DNA of 33,176 bases, taken from Flavobacteriaceae bacterium (GTDB lineage Bacteria > Bacteroidota > Bacteroidia > Flavobacteriales > Flavobacteriaceae). The DNA is taken from assembly GCA_022565635.1 (NCBI GenBank), contig JAIUMH010000015.1, forward strand, positions 1 through 33,176. The letters are read 5' to 3'. Under the pieces are notes generated by a model, which worked only from the letters and a program-made list of their open reading frames with translations, made no database searches and had not been told where the DNA came from. The position numbers and the translations under genes were made by a program. Numbering within the stretch: the first letter of the stretch is position 1; each line of letters begins with the position of its first letter. Below are positions 20,746 through 29,314 of the stretch, piece by piece.

Positions 20746-22326
20746 TTATGAGTTTAAAGACGCCTTTACAGCCCTAGCACATTTCTCTCCATCAATGGCG
20801 GCAGATACAATTCCACCGGCATATCCAGCACCTTCACCACAAGGAAACAAACCTTTAATGTCTGGGTGTTGTAGGCTCTCATGGTCTCGGGGAATTCTAA
20901 CTGGAGAGGAAGTTCTTGATTCGGTTGCTAAAATTATTGCATCAGGATGCAAATAGCCTTTCATTTTTTTTCCAAAATCAACAAAAGCAGCACGTAAGCG
21001 TTCTGTGATTAAGGATGGAAATATAGCATCCATTTTTACAGAGACAATTCCTGGTTGATAAGAACAATCAGGCAAATTAACCGATTTCTTTTTTTGAATA
21101 AAGTCAACTATACGTTGGGCGGGTGCTTTTTGAGTTTTTCCTGCCAATTGCCAGCATCTTTGTTCAATTTCTTGCTGGAACTCAAGACCACGCAATGGGT
21201 TGTTTTTATTGCTATAGCCTAATATTTCATCATCAATAGTGGTAACAATACCACTGTTTGCAAATGGATTGTTTCGTTTTGAAGGAGACCACCCATTGGT
21301 AACAATTTCACCAGGAGTTGTGGCACATGGTGCTATAATTCCACCAGGACACATACAAAAGGAATATACTCCTTTACCCTTTACCTGAGTAACTAAACTG
21401 TAGGAAGCTGGAGGTAAATAGGACGGTCTTTCTGGATTTTTATATTGAATTTGATCTATTAACTGCTGTGGATGTTCGGCACGAACACCAAGTGCAAAAG
21501 TTTTAAACTCAATAGCAATATGTTGATGATGTAAGGTTCTAAAAACATCTCTAGCTGAATGCCCTGTGGCAAGAATAACAGAATTTGTTGGAATTGTTTT
21601 CTGTTTCTTTTGATGACTAACCTCAACTGCTTGTATCTTGTTTTTATCTAAAATGAACCCTGTAAACTGTGTTTCAAAATGAATTTCTCCACCGGAAGCT
21701 AAAATTTGTTCGCGGATTGCGGCAATGATTTTAGGAAGCTTATTAGTGCCAATGTGCGGGTGAGCATCAACCATAATGTTTTGGTCTGCTCCAAAGTTTA
21801 CAAATACTTCTAAAATTTTTTGAATACTGCCTCGCTTGCCAGAGCGAGTATACAATTTTCCATCAGAGTACGTTCCTGCTCCACCTTCACCAAAACAGTA
21901 GTTAGAGTTTTCATCAACAAGATGTTCTTTGTGAATTTTAGCCAAATCTCTTCTTCGGCTTCTCACATCTTTTCCACGTTCAATTAGCAGCGGTTGAATT
22001 CCTAATTCAATGAGTTGTAAAGCGGCAAAAATACCTGCCGGTCCAGCTCCAATAATCACTGTTTTTGGGGCTTCAGCCGGAAGAACAGGATAGACTTTAG
22101 AAAAAGACGGGGTTTTAATTTTTGGAGTTCCAGCCAAAGAATAAGCAACTCTTAATTGAAAGTATATAACCTTAGAACGCGCATCTATAGAGCGTTTAAG
22201 TACTTTAAAAGATTTAATTTCTTCGCTTTTTATTTGTAATTTTTTACTGAGGTATTTGAGCAGGATATGTTTTGTCTCTATTTCAGAGGCAGGTATGCGT
22301 AAATCAGTAACAAGTGGAGTTTTCAA
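20746..22326 (-). CDS. FAD-dependent oxidoreductase (COG2509-like)
   Basis: A 526-residue flavoprotein of the uncharacterised FAD-dependent dehydrogenase group. An N-terminal domain of about 85 residues precedes the dinucleotide-binding motif VIIGAGPAGIFAALQL (GxGxxG at 93-98) with the ribose-binding acidic end LLIERG. It is followed by the group signature NYCFGEGGAGTYSDGKLYTRSG. A second nucleotide-binding stretch, NSVILATGHSARDVF, and the C-terminal FAD motif LFPCGEGAGYAGGIVSAAIDG are present. The substrate and electron acceptor are unknown for this group. The start is TTG, and a TATCTTTG box lies 21-28 nt upstream on the minus strand. It lies 134 nt downstream of the MoxR cluster in the same direction but probably has its own promoter. 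Confidence 0.88.
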   Translation of the reverse strand: MKTPLVTDLRIPASEIETKHILLKYLSKKLQIKSEEIKSFKVLKRSIDARSKVIYFQLRVAYSLAGTPKIKTPSFSKVYPVLPAEAPKTVIIGAGPAGIFAALQLIELGIQPLLIERGKDVRSRRRDLAKIHKEHLVDENSNYCFGEGGAGTYSDGKLYTRSGKRGSIQKILEVFVNFGADQNIMVDAHPHIGTNKLPKIIAAIREQILASGGEIHFETQFTGFILDKNKIQAVEVSHQKKQKTIPTNSVILATGHSARDVFRTLHHQHIAIEFKTFALGVRAEHPQQLIDQIQYKNPERPSYLPPASYSLVTQVKGKGVYSFCMCPGGIIAPCATTPGEIVTNGWSPSKRNNPFANSGIVTTIDDEILGYSNKNNPLRGLEFQQEIEQRCWQLAGKTQKAPAQRIVDFIQKKKSVNLPDCSYQPGIVSVKMDAIFPSLITERLRAAFVDFGKKMKGYLHPDAIILATESRTSSPVRIPRDHESLQHPDIKGLFPCGEGAGYAGGIVSAAIDGEKCARAVKASLNS

Positions 22327-22346
22327 AAAATTCGATTTTAAAAGAA

Positions 22347-22354
22347 CAAAGATA
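22347..22354 (-). promoter_or_regulatory. -7 promoter box of the FAD oxidoreductase gene
   Basis: The minus strand reads TATCTTTG, a full match to TAnnTTTG. No TTG occurs at the usual spacing upstream, so the site is only half supported. Confidence 0.5.
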
Positions 22355-22383
22355 AACTAAATTCACTTGGTTTACTTTTTTTA

Positions 22384-22422
22384 GACTAAAAACAAATGGA
22401 GGTATTTACTTAGTTTTTAGTC
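22384..22422. other. Stem-loop between the DUF58 and FAD oxidoreductase genes
   Basis: The 10-bp arms gactaaaaac and gtttttagtc are exact reverse complements with 19 nt between them. No T-run follows on either strand, so it is not a standard terminator. It lies after the last gene of the MoxR operon and upstream of the FAD gene promoter box, so it may be an mRNA 3'-end structure. Confidence 0.5.
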
Positions 22423-22460
22423 ATCAATTTGAACGTGTTTGTTGTCTAACAGGCATAAAT

Positions 22461-23786
22461 TTATCCCCTAGCTTTTATTTCAAGATATTTATTAATCACA
22501 TTAATTTGAAGTTCTTCTGGTGCTGTTAAAATAGCCTGAATACCATTTTTCTTAAGTAAGTAAATCATTTCTTGTTTCTGAAGCATTAAGTCTTCAGCTA
22601 TACTAACATCATAAATCTCGTTGGTATTTTGAGGTATTGAATGCCGTAGCTTTTCAACTTCTGTATTCTTGAAAAAAACCAAAATTAATTCATGTTTCTG
22701 ATCAATTGCTTTTAAGTATAATAATTGTCTTTCTAAGGATACTTTGTGTTCAAAATTGGTGTATAAAATAAGTAAACTTCGCTTAGTAATTTTTCTACTG
22801 ATGTATGCATAAAGTTGAGCAAAATCGGTCATGGCATAGTCGGGTGTTATTTGGTATAAACTTTCCATGATTTTTCGTAATTGCAACTTTTGGTTATTTG
22901 CTTTTTGCATTCTGCTTACTTGGCTAGAAAATTGAAGCATACCAACTTTGTCCTTTCGCTTTAATGCAACATTGGTTAAGGCTAAGCATGAGTTTATTGA
23001 ATAATCTAACAAACTCAATCCATCAAATGGCATTTTCATGTTTTTACCAGCGTCTAACAAACAATACATGTCTTGCGATTTTTCATCTTGAAATTGATTC
23101 ACCATTAATCGCCTTTGTTTTGCTGTAGCTTTCCAATTTATAGTTCTCATGTCATCACCAACTACATAGTCTTTAATCTGTTCAAACTCTAGTGTGTGGC
23201 CAATTCGTCTTACTTTCTTAAATCCAAATAAGGATTTCATGTGATGAGAGGCGTAAAAATCCATTTCTTTCATTTGAACAAAAGAAGGATAAACCAAGAC
23301 TTCTTTCTCTCCATCAAAACTAAACCTGCGTTGCAGTAGTCCTAATTTAGTTGAAGCAAAACAATGTAATTTTCCAAAAATATAAACTCCTCTTTTCTTA
23401 GGAATTAGTTCATAGTTGATTTCTTGTTGCGAATTTGCATCTAAAAATATATGTTTTTCAAAATCTCTTTTTTGAAATTGAATAGGGACTTCATCAATCA
23501 ATTTTATTTTTAAATGATAATCACATTCATTCATTAATTGAATGTGAATTGTATTGGCATCTGAATTAGAAAATTTAGCTGCTAAATTTCTAGATGCTGT
23601 TAGTTTAACTTTAGCAAATAAAGTAATTAAATCTAGCAGAAAAGCAACAGTCAGTCCAATAAGATAATACCAGCTTATCAAATATAAGAAGGGTATAAAA
23701 AAGCCTAATAGAAATAGCACTGGTACAGTAAATACCAAGTAAAATAACAAGGGGCTAAAATAAATTTGTTGATACAGTTTTTTCAC
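22461..23786 (-). CDS. DUF58 / VWA-like membrane protein
   Basis: A 441-residue protein with two N-terminal transmembrane helices (about 12-34 and 37-56), an intermediate beta-rich region and a DUF58 domain. The signature GDDMRTINWKATAKQRRLMVNQF is clear near residues 210-232. It is followed by a von Willebrand A-like fold whose metal-site position reads LLDAGKNMKM instead of DxSxS, so metal binding may be altered. DUF58 proteins are routinely encoded beside MoxR ATPases and are thought to be their partners. The start overlaps the MoxR stop by 1 nt, and it is the last gene of the overlapping minus-strand operon. Biochemical function is unknown. Confidence 0.88.
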   Translation of the reverse strand: MKKLYQQIYFSPLLFYLVFTVPVLFLLGFFIPFLYLISWYYLIGLTVAFLLDLITLFAKVKLTASRNLAAKFSNSDANTIHIQLMNECDYHLKIKLIDEVPIQFQKRDFEKHIFLDANSQQEINYELIPKKRGVYIFGKLHCFASTKLGLLQRRFSFDGEKEVLVYPSFVQMKEMDFYASHHMKSLFGFKKVRRIGHTLEFEQIKDYVVGDDMRTINWKATAKQRRLMVNQFQDEKSQDMYCLLDAGKNMKMPFDGLSLLDYSINSCLALTNVALKRKDKVGMLQFSSQVSRMQKANNQKLQLRKIMESLYQITPDYAMTDFAQLYAYISRKITKRSLLILYTNFEHKVSLERQLLYLKAIDQKHELILVFFKNTEVEKLRHSIPQNTNEIYDVSIAEDLMLQKQEMIYLLKKNGIQAILTAPEELQINVINKYLEIKARG

Positions 23787-24868
23787 TATCTAGGAACTTC
23801 AGCGGTTTTACTTATTAGGTCAATCACACGCTCTGTGGTAATGCCTTCCATTTCTTTTTCTGGAGATAGGATAATTCTATGATTTAACACTGGCTTTAAT
23901 GCGCGTTTCACATCCTCTGGACTCACAAAATCTCTGCCTTCCATGGCGGCAAAAGTTTTGGCTACGTTTAATAAAGCAATAGAGGCTCTAGGAGAGGCTC
24001 CTAAAATAAGATGCGGATGTTTTCTTGTTTCCTGAATAATTTGAGCTATATATCTTAAAATTTTAGGCTCAACAATAACTTGCTGAATAATGGATTGATA
24101 TTGAAGAAGTTGTTTTGGAGTTAAGACAGAATTTACCTGCGAAGAAAAATCTTGGTTGTTGTTACTGTGCTTATTTTCTAAAATTTTCACTTCGGCTTCT
24201 AAACTTGGATAGGACAATTTAATTTTAAAAAGAAAACGGTCCAATTGTGCTTCTGGTAAGGCATAAGTCCCTTCTTGGTCAATTGGGTTTTGGGTTGCTA
24301 AAACCATAAAAGGCTCTTGCATGGTAAACACTTGGTTGTCTATACTAATTTGTTTTTCTTCCATCACTTCAAATAAGGAAGATTGAGTTTTTGCGGGAGA
24401 TCGATTAATTTCATCAATTAAAATTAAATTAGAAAAAATAGGCCCTTTTTTAAAAATAAATTCATTGGCCGCTTCATTAAAAACAGAAGTTCCTAAAACA
24501 TCACTAGGCATGAGGTCTGGTGTAAATTGAATTCGACTAAACCCTGCTGAAATGCACTTTGCAAAAATTTTAGCTGTTTCGGTTTTAGCAATACCTGGAA
24601 CCCCTTCAATTAGCACGTGTCCTTTAGAAAGTAAACTTGCAATTAACAGATCAACAAATTCCTCTTGACCAATAATTAGTCGGTTTATCTGAGCGCGAAG
24701 TGCTTCTACAGAATTTTTAAGTTCAGTAAGTGGAATTCTGCTTTCAAATTCAGAATGTGTGGCATTTTCATTAGCCTGTTCATTTTGCTCTTCAGAAGAT
24801 GTTGAACGTATTTCATAATCTGAATGTTGTTGATTTTCTGGGTTGATATTTTTGTGTTCGTTTTCCAT
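23786..24868 (-). CDS. MoxR-family AAA+ ATPase
   Basis: A 360-residue cytoplasmic AAA+ ATPase of the MoxR type, thought to act as a chaperone that remodels or inserts cofactors into partner proteins. The first 45 residues are hydrophilic and rich in Asn, Gln and Glu, an extension beyond the usual start of the domain. Walker A is GVPGIAKT (89-96), Walker B is LILIDEIN (149-155), and the insert and sensor regions read LATQNPIDQEGTYALPEAQLDRF. The C-terminal lid contains GASPRASIALLNVAKTFA. It overlaps both neighbours by 1 nt, between DUF4350 and DUF58, so it should be produced with its putative substrates. Confidence 0.94.
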   Translation of the reverse strand: MENEHKNINPENQQHSDYEIRSTSSEEQNEQANENATHSEFESRIPLTELKNSVEALRAQINRLIIGQEEFVDLLIASLLSKGHVLIEGVPGIAKTETAKIFAKCISAGFSRIQFTPDLMPSDVLGTSVFNEAANEFIFKKGPIFSNLILIDEINRSPAKTQSSLFEVMEEKQISIDNQVFTMQEPFMVLATQNPIDQEGTYALPEAQLDRFLFKIKLSYPSLEAEVKILENKHSNNNQDFSSQVNSVLTPKQLLQYQSIIQQVIVEPKILRYIAQIIQETRKHPHLILGASPRASIALLNVAKTFAAMEGRDFVSPEDVKRALKPVLNHRIILSPEKEMEGITTERVIDLISKTAEVPR

Positions 24869-26043
24869 TACATGTATTTTTTTACAATTCTAATCACTTT
24901 CTTTAAGTCGCGTTGTTCAATTTCTAATTTATTGCTAATTTTTTTGATTTGTTTTAAATCATTCTTTATATCATTAATATCTATTTCTTTTTTCTGAGCA
25001 ATAGTCTGTAGTTCTTCATCTGAAGGGTTTTTGCTTATTCCGTAATCTAAAAACCATTTTTTCTGTAGTTGGTCAATCTTCATAGAAACAAATTCTGCAT
25101 GGGTTTGTTTTTTCTGAAAAACATCTGAAATTGTTCTAATAAATTCAACCGACTTGTTGGGATAAGGCAAGACTACAGGAATAGTTCTTTGTTTTCGCTT
25201 AGCCATAAAAATTAAAAGTATTAAAATACTTACAATTAAGCTGTAAAACATCCATTTTAAAGCTCTGTTTTTCAACATGTATTGCAGTGGAGAAGTAGCT
25301 ATTTGTTTACCGCTTTTAAAATAAGCATCTAAGTACAGATTTTTGTGGGTTTCAAATTGTTCAAGAATTTCTTCTACATACGCATAATGAGATCTGCGTA
25401 AGAAAAAGAAGTTGCCAAAGCTTTCTGGGTGAGTGTGTAAGTAAATTTGGCCTTTTCCTTCGTTAATTTTAATGAAATTAGGATAGGATTCTTTACTAGA
25501 TTTCATTTCAGAAACAAGCCCAAGAGTATCTGCCTGAATACTGTCTAAACGAATAAAATAACGTTGTGTAATGTATTTACCTGTGGGAAATTCTTGTTGT
25601 GAAAGCCCTCTAATTTTAGCGTTGAAATAATTTTGCCCCTGTGGGTTGGTAAGGGTTCTTGTTTCAAATTTATATTCTTCTGTAATTGGCTTAGAAAAGT
25701 ATTTATTTGAAATTAAAAGTTGATTTCCTTCACTTACCCAATCTTTTAATTTTTTCCAACCTATGTCAGAAATGTCAGAATAACCATTCACAAAAATTAA
25801 AGTCCCTTGATTAATTTCATTGTTCATAAAGGCTTCATATACACTTTTGTTTAAGTATTGAATAGAATCAAAAGTTGAATTTTCTATAGCATCATGAAAG
25901 GCCTTACTTCCTAAAGCTTTAGTAGAGGTAAAGGTGTAATCTGAACTAAAATCTAAAGGTTCTGGGCTGTTTACTTCCCAATAAATCATAACAGCAATGG
26001 CCAAAACAAGAAGGGCAACTATAGTTTTTTGTTTTTTATCCAT
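24868..26043 (-). CDS. DUF4350-type membrane protein
   Basis: A 391-residue protein with an N-terminal transmembrane helix (TIVALLVLAIAVMIYWEV, about 8-25), an extracytoplasmic domain of about 230 residues and a second helix near 265-284 (MFYSLIVSILILLIFMA). The basic motif AKRKQRTI and a cytoplasmic helical tail follow. The external part contains LGSKAFHDAIENSTF and LIFVNGYSDISDIGWKKLKDWVSEG, typical of DUF4350, which has a Rossmann-like GATase fold without known activity. It overlaps DUF4129 upstream by 8 nt and MoxR downstream by 1 nt. Function is unknown; a MoxR-dependent membrane assembly is an inference from gene order. Confidence 0.82.
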   Translation of the reverse strand: MDKKQKTIVALLVLAIAVMIYWEVNSPEPLDFSSDYTFTSTKALGSKAFHDAIENSTFDSIQYLNKSVYEAFMNNEINQGTLIFVNGYSDISDIGWKKLKDWVSEGNQLLISNKYFSKPITEEYKFETRTLTNPQGQNYFNAKIRGLSQQEFPTGKYITQRYFIRLDSIQADTLGLVSEMKSSKESYPNFIKINEGKGQIYLHTHPESFGNFFFLRRSHYAYVEEILEQFETHKNLYLDAYFKSGKQIATSPLQYMLKNRALKWMFYSLIVSILILLIFMAKRKQRTIPVVLPYPNKSVEFIRTISDVFQKKQTHAEFVSMKIDQLQKKWFLDYGISKNPSDEELQTIAQKKEIDINDIKNDLKQIKKISNKLEIEQRDLKKVIRIVKKYM

Positions 26044-26740
26044 GCTTTTGGTTTAACAGTTGATGGAGCTGACTAAGTGAGTTTTTATATTTTGCGTATA
26101 ATTGTTCATTCACATTAAAATCACCATACCAAGCATATTCATAATAATAGGTAAGCTGTTTAAAATCCTCTAAAAATACACTTGAGTTTAGTTCATAAAA
26201 ATAATCACTATTGGTTTTATCAGACTTAAATTTAATGCATTTTAATTGATCCAATTGATCAAGAATTTGGATGTATTGATAACGAATTAATAGTTGATAA
26301 TTTTGTTCTTTTTTAGCTTTTTTGATAAGGTCATCAATGGCTGTTTTTCGTTCATCTGAGCTTAAATTATGCAACAAAACCTCGTTGTTTTTATGGGTTG
26401 TTTTTATGGGTTTTCTTAGTGGGTTATTTTTAAAAAATAAATAGACCAATAGAGCAATCACTAATCCAATTACCAAATAGGGGAGAACTTCTACAAAAGT
26501 TCCCCACCAACCTGGTTTTCCTAGATTAAATAGACTGTCAAATATACGGTCTAAGCCACGCCCAACCCAATTCCAAAACAGGTCCCATAAAGATTCTTGG
26601 GCTTTGTTGTTTTCTTGGTATTGATAGATGTTTTCATTTTTCAAATCTTCTATAACTTCAGGTTTAAAGACAGGACTACTGCCTTCAGAAAGCCATCCTC
26701 TTGAAGTTTCGTTATCCTGAAAAATGAAATTTAAGTTCAT
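26036..26740 (-). CDS. DUF4129-type membrane protein
   Basis: A 234-residue protein with an N-terminal region of about 80 residues, one transmembrane helix (LPYLVIGLVIALLVYLFF, about 88-105) and a cytoplasmic helical domain. The DUF4129 C-terminal feature is the segment LLIRYQYIQILDQLDQLKCIKF through FKQLTYYYEYAWYGDFNVNE, near residues 155-215. Members of this family regularly accompany MoxR, DUF58 and DUF4350 genes. The first base of its ATG is the last base of the upstream stop codon, and it overlaps DUF4350 by 8 nt. No enzymatic residues are recognisable. Confidence 0.82.
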   Translation of the reverse strand: MNLNFIFQDNETSRGWLSEGSSPVFKPEVIEDLKNENIYQYQENNKAQESLWDLFWNWVGRGLDRIFDSLFNLGKPGWWGTFVEVLPYLVIGLVIALLVYLFFKNNPLRKPIKTTHKNNEVLLHNLSSDERKTAIDDLIKKAKKEQNYQLLIRYQYIQILDQLDQLKCIKFKSDKTNSDYFYELNSSVFLEDFKQLTYYYEYAWYGDFNVNEQLYAKYKNSLSQLHQLLNQKHG

Positions 26741-27612
26741 TAAAGATCTCCTATTTGATTGATTTCCTCTAAGTCTGACTCACCATATTTTTTTTCATTT
26801 AAGTTGAAATAAATTAAGGCAGAAAGAACAATAGCTAAGATATTGAGCACATATTGAAGAAAGGTACTAACTGTATTAATACTTGCTAAAACAATTTTAT
26901 CTGTAGATGAAAAGCTTGAAAAATCACCTTCAGCAAGGCCAGATAACCAAAGGTATATCCCTGCAGGAAGACTAAAAATTAGACCAATTAAACTAATTAT
27001 AATGGCAAATATAAAAATAGCTCCAAAGGTTGCCCACCAGTTGTTTTTCACTAAACGGAAACATTCATTAATGATTTCACCAACACTCATGTTTTTAAAT
27101 ACCAAGAGCGGAAAAGCAATAGAAAAGACTACAGCAAAATAAATACCTGGTAAAACACAGACTATAAAACCAATCACTAAAATTAAGCCTAATAAAATAG
27201 ACATACCTAAGGCATTACCAAATTGTGTTTTGATAACAGAAGAGATTTCCTCCATAGAAAAGCTACCTGTTTCTTTATATGATTTTATAGCACCTAAAAC
27301 AGATAATTCTAAAATAATAAAAAGAACGATACTTAATACAGCAATAATCAAATTGACACCAACTAGGCTAAAATCAAAAGCTTCATTGGTAAAACTTTCA
27401 AATCCAGAAGGGTCTGTAAAATCAAAATCGAAACTGCTTGTTGCGGAATATTGGCTATAGAAGCTAAGCAACAAAATTGGAACTAAAAAAGGGATTACAA
27501 ATTTAAGAAATACTTGCCAAAGTTTTTTATGAAAAAGCTTTGCAAAATTAAAGGTGTCAGAAATGAGTTCTCCAAATTCTCTTGTTTTTTCTAATTTAAA
27601 ATCAGGTTTCAT
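26740..27612 (-). CDS. Multi-spanning membrane protein of the MoxR cluster
   Basis: A 290-residue integral membrane protein with about six hydrophobic segments (near 38-56, 82-105, 132-160, 160-185, 197-222 and 245-270) and short polar loops. Its arrangement, with GLILVIGFIVCVLPGIYFAVVFSIAFPLLVF in the middle, resembles the glycerophosphodiester phosphodiesterase membrane-domain/DUF975-like group of unknown function. No catalytic phosphodiesterase domain is attached. The start overlaps the SpoIIM-like stop region by 11 nt, and the stop shares a base with the DUF4129 start. The role is inferred only from its position between two conserved members of the cluster. Confidence 0.75.
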   Translation of the reverse strand: MKPDFKLEKTREFGELISDTFNFAKLFHKKLWQVFLKFVIPFLVPILLLSFYSQYSATSSFDFDFTDPSGFESFTNEAFDFSLVGVNLIIAVLSIVLFIILELSVLGAIKSYKETGSFSMEEISSVIKTQFGNALGMSILLGLILVIGFIVCVLPGIYFAVVFSIAFPLLVFKNMSVGEIINECFRLVKNNWWATFGAIFIFAIIISLIGLIFSLPAGIYLWLSGLAEGDFSSFSSTDKIVLASINTVSTFLQYVLNILAIVLSALIYFNLNEKKYGESDLEEINQIGDL

Positions 27613-28570
27613 TTTTTTTTGTTTTTAGGTTAAGTTGAATGGGTAAAAATAGATAATAATAAAGAATTAAACTTAAAGACGCACCAATTATTAAAATAGC
27701 TATAAAATCGGGCATGTAAGTCATACGGGTTATAAAGCCTTCTAAAAATCCAGCTAGTATAAAAAACGGCACGGTACTAATCACAATTTTAAGCGCATCT
27801 TTAGCACGCATTGTAAACGACTTTAACCGAGTATAAGTTCCAGGAAAAATTATTCCTTTAGCTAGAACCATACCCGCAGCAATACAAATAATAATCACTG
27901 AAATCTCAATGGTTCCGTGAATCCAAATGGTTCGTACAGATTCCCATAGTAGTCCTTTTTCGTAGAAAAAATATTGAAAAGACCCTAACATTATAGCATT
28001 TTGCATGGCTATATAAACTGTACCAATACCCAATAAAATTCCAGCAGCAAAAGAAAGTAAGCCCACTCTTACATTATTGATGGTGATGCCCAAAAACATG
28101 TCTAACGAATTTGCTTTTTTGTATACAGCCATAGGATCTCCTTGCTCTATATTATTTAAGGTCATGTTTACATAAGCATCACCAAGAATTAAACGTACAA
28201 AATCACCATCCTGAGATGCAGAATAAGCTCCAATTATACTAAAACCTAAAAACAAGAAAAAAGCAATAGCAAGTTCTTTAAAATATGATTTAAACATTTT
28301 AGGAAACCCTTTTTTGTAAAATTCTATCAATTGATTTTTTGTAGTTCGCTTATTTTCATTTATTTTTCGATGCGCTTTAGAAGTGAGTTGATTGAGGTAA
28401 GGCACCAGCGTGCTTTCAGGGTAAAAAGTTTGTGCATAGCTTAAATCTTCAGAAATGCTTACATACATATTGGTAAGCTCTCTTGGATTTAAATATTTTT
28501 TCTTGGAAAGAAAATTTTCAAATTCATTCCATTTGTCCTTATTTTGCCGAATAAATGAAGCTTCACGCAT
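27602..28570 (-). CDS. Stage II sporulation protein M family (SpoIIM-like) membrane protein
   Basis: First gene of the minus-strand MoxR operon. The ORF track begins at a TTG (28591), but I choose the ATG at 28570. It gives MREASFIRQNKDKWNEFE, the usual beginning of flavobacterial homologues, and the TTG lies inside a TATCTTTG promoter box. The protein is then 322 residues, with a cytoplasmic helical N-terminus of about 95 residues and some five transmembrane helices. These include FFLFLGFSIIGAYSAS and the conserved NNVRVGLLSFAAGILLGIGT and WIHGTIEISVIIICIAAGMVLAKG. In Bacilli SpoIIM joins the engulfment machinery; this lineage does not form spores, so the role here is different and unknown. 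Confidence 0.86.
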   Translation of the reverse strand: MREASFIRQNKDKWNEFENFLSKKKYLNPRELTNMYVSISEDLSYAQTFYPESTLVPYLNQLTSKAHRKINENKRTTKNQLIEFYKKGFPKMFKSYFKELAIAFFLFLGFSIIGAYSASQDGDFVRLILGDAYVNMTLNNIEQGDPMAVYKKANSLDMFLGITINNVRVGLLSFAAGILLGIGTVYIAMQNAIMLGSFQYFFYEKGLLWESVRTIWIHGTIEISVIIICIAAGMVLAKGIIFPGTYTRLKSFTMRAKDALKIVISTVPFFILAGFLEGFITRMTYMPDFIAILIIGASLSLILYYYLFLPIQLNLKTKKNET

Positions 28571-28588
28571 AGTCTGAAAATATAGTTT

Positions 28589-28596
28589 CAAAGATA
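28589..28596 (-). promoter_or_regulatory. -7 promoter box of the MoxR operon
   Basis: The minus strand reads TATCTTTG within the short gap to the divergent RDD gene, overlapping the TTG that the ORF track uses as a start. Transcription would begin about 10 nt before the chosen ATG at 28570. No clear TTG lies at the expected distance upstream, inside the RDD gene. Confidence 0.55.
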
Positions 28597-28605
28597 AACG
28601 AATTT

Positions 28606-29313
28606 ATGAATAATTTTAGCATAGAAACAAGTCAAAATGTAAAAATTGCACAATCTCCTGCATATTTAACCGATCGTATATTTGCCTACTTAATAGACGG
28701 TTTAATTATAGGAGTTTATATTTTTATTGTTTTTTTTACTTTAAACGGTTTTACATCAAGTACATTTGGATTAAGTATATTTTCTGTTTTATTACTCCCT
28801 GTTTTACTTTATCATCTATTATTTGAAATTTTTAATAATGGCCAAAGTCCTGGAAAGAATGCCATGCAAATTAGAGTGATTAAAGAAGATGGAACAGCAC
28901 CAAGTTTAGGAGACTATTTGCTTAGATGGATTTTGCGCTTAATTGAAATATCCTCACTCTCTGGCGTTGTTGCCATTATTTCAATTGTTTTGACCAATAA
29001 AAACCAGCGTTTAGGAGATTTAGCCGCAAAAACATTGGTAGTATCAGAAAAGGCATCTAAAGCAAGCATTTTTAATTTTAAATTCTCAAAAGATTACACG
29101 CCTACTTTTGAACAAGTTGTTTTATTGACGGACAATGATATACAGCGTATTAAAAATGTATTTTCAAATGCAAGACGAACTAAAAATTCTTATGTATTAG
29201 AGCAATTAAAACTAAAACTAATAGCTCAGCTACATTTAGAAACCAATTTACCAGCAGAAGAATTTATATTTAAAATCTTAAAAGACCATTATTTTATAAC
29301 TAAAGATCAATAA
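28606..29313 (+). CDS. RDD-family membrane protein
   Basis: A 235-residue protein with the RDD domain in its first 150 residues. The first transmembrane segment follows TDRIFAYLIDGLIIGVYIFI, carrying the Arg-Asp pair that names the family. A second hydrophobic segment, FGLSIFSVLLLPVLLYHLLF, follows, then the conserved NGQSPGKNAMQIRVI and QRLGDLAAKTLVV. The C-terminal 75 residues are cytoplasmic and helical. RDD proteins are encoded beside SpoIIM-like and MoxR genes in many bacteria. It diverges from the SpoIIM-like gene with 35 nt between chosen starts, and is followed after 1 nt by the TRIC gene. Transport has been proposed for some RDD proteins, but nothing here shows a substrate. Confidence 0.88.
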   Translation: MNNFSIETSQNVKIAQSPAYLTDRIFAYLIDGLIIGVYIFIVFFTLNGFTSSTFGLSIFSVLLLPVLLYHLLFEIFNNGQSPGKNAMQIRVIKEDGTAPSLGDYLLRWILRLIEISSLSGVVAIISIVLTNKNQRLGDLAAKTLVVSEKASKASIFNFKFSKDYTPTFEQVVLLTDNDIQRIKNVFSNARRTKNSYVLEQLKLKLIAQLHLETNLPAEEFIFKILKDHYFITKDQ

Positions 29314-29314
29314 T

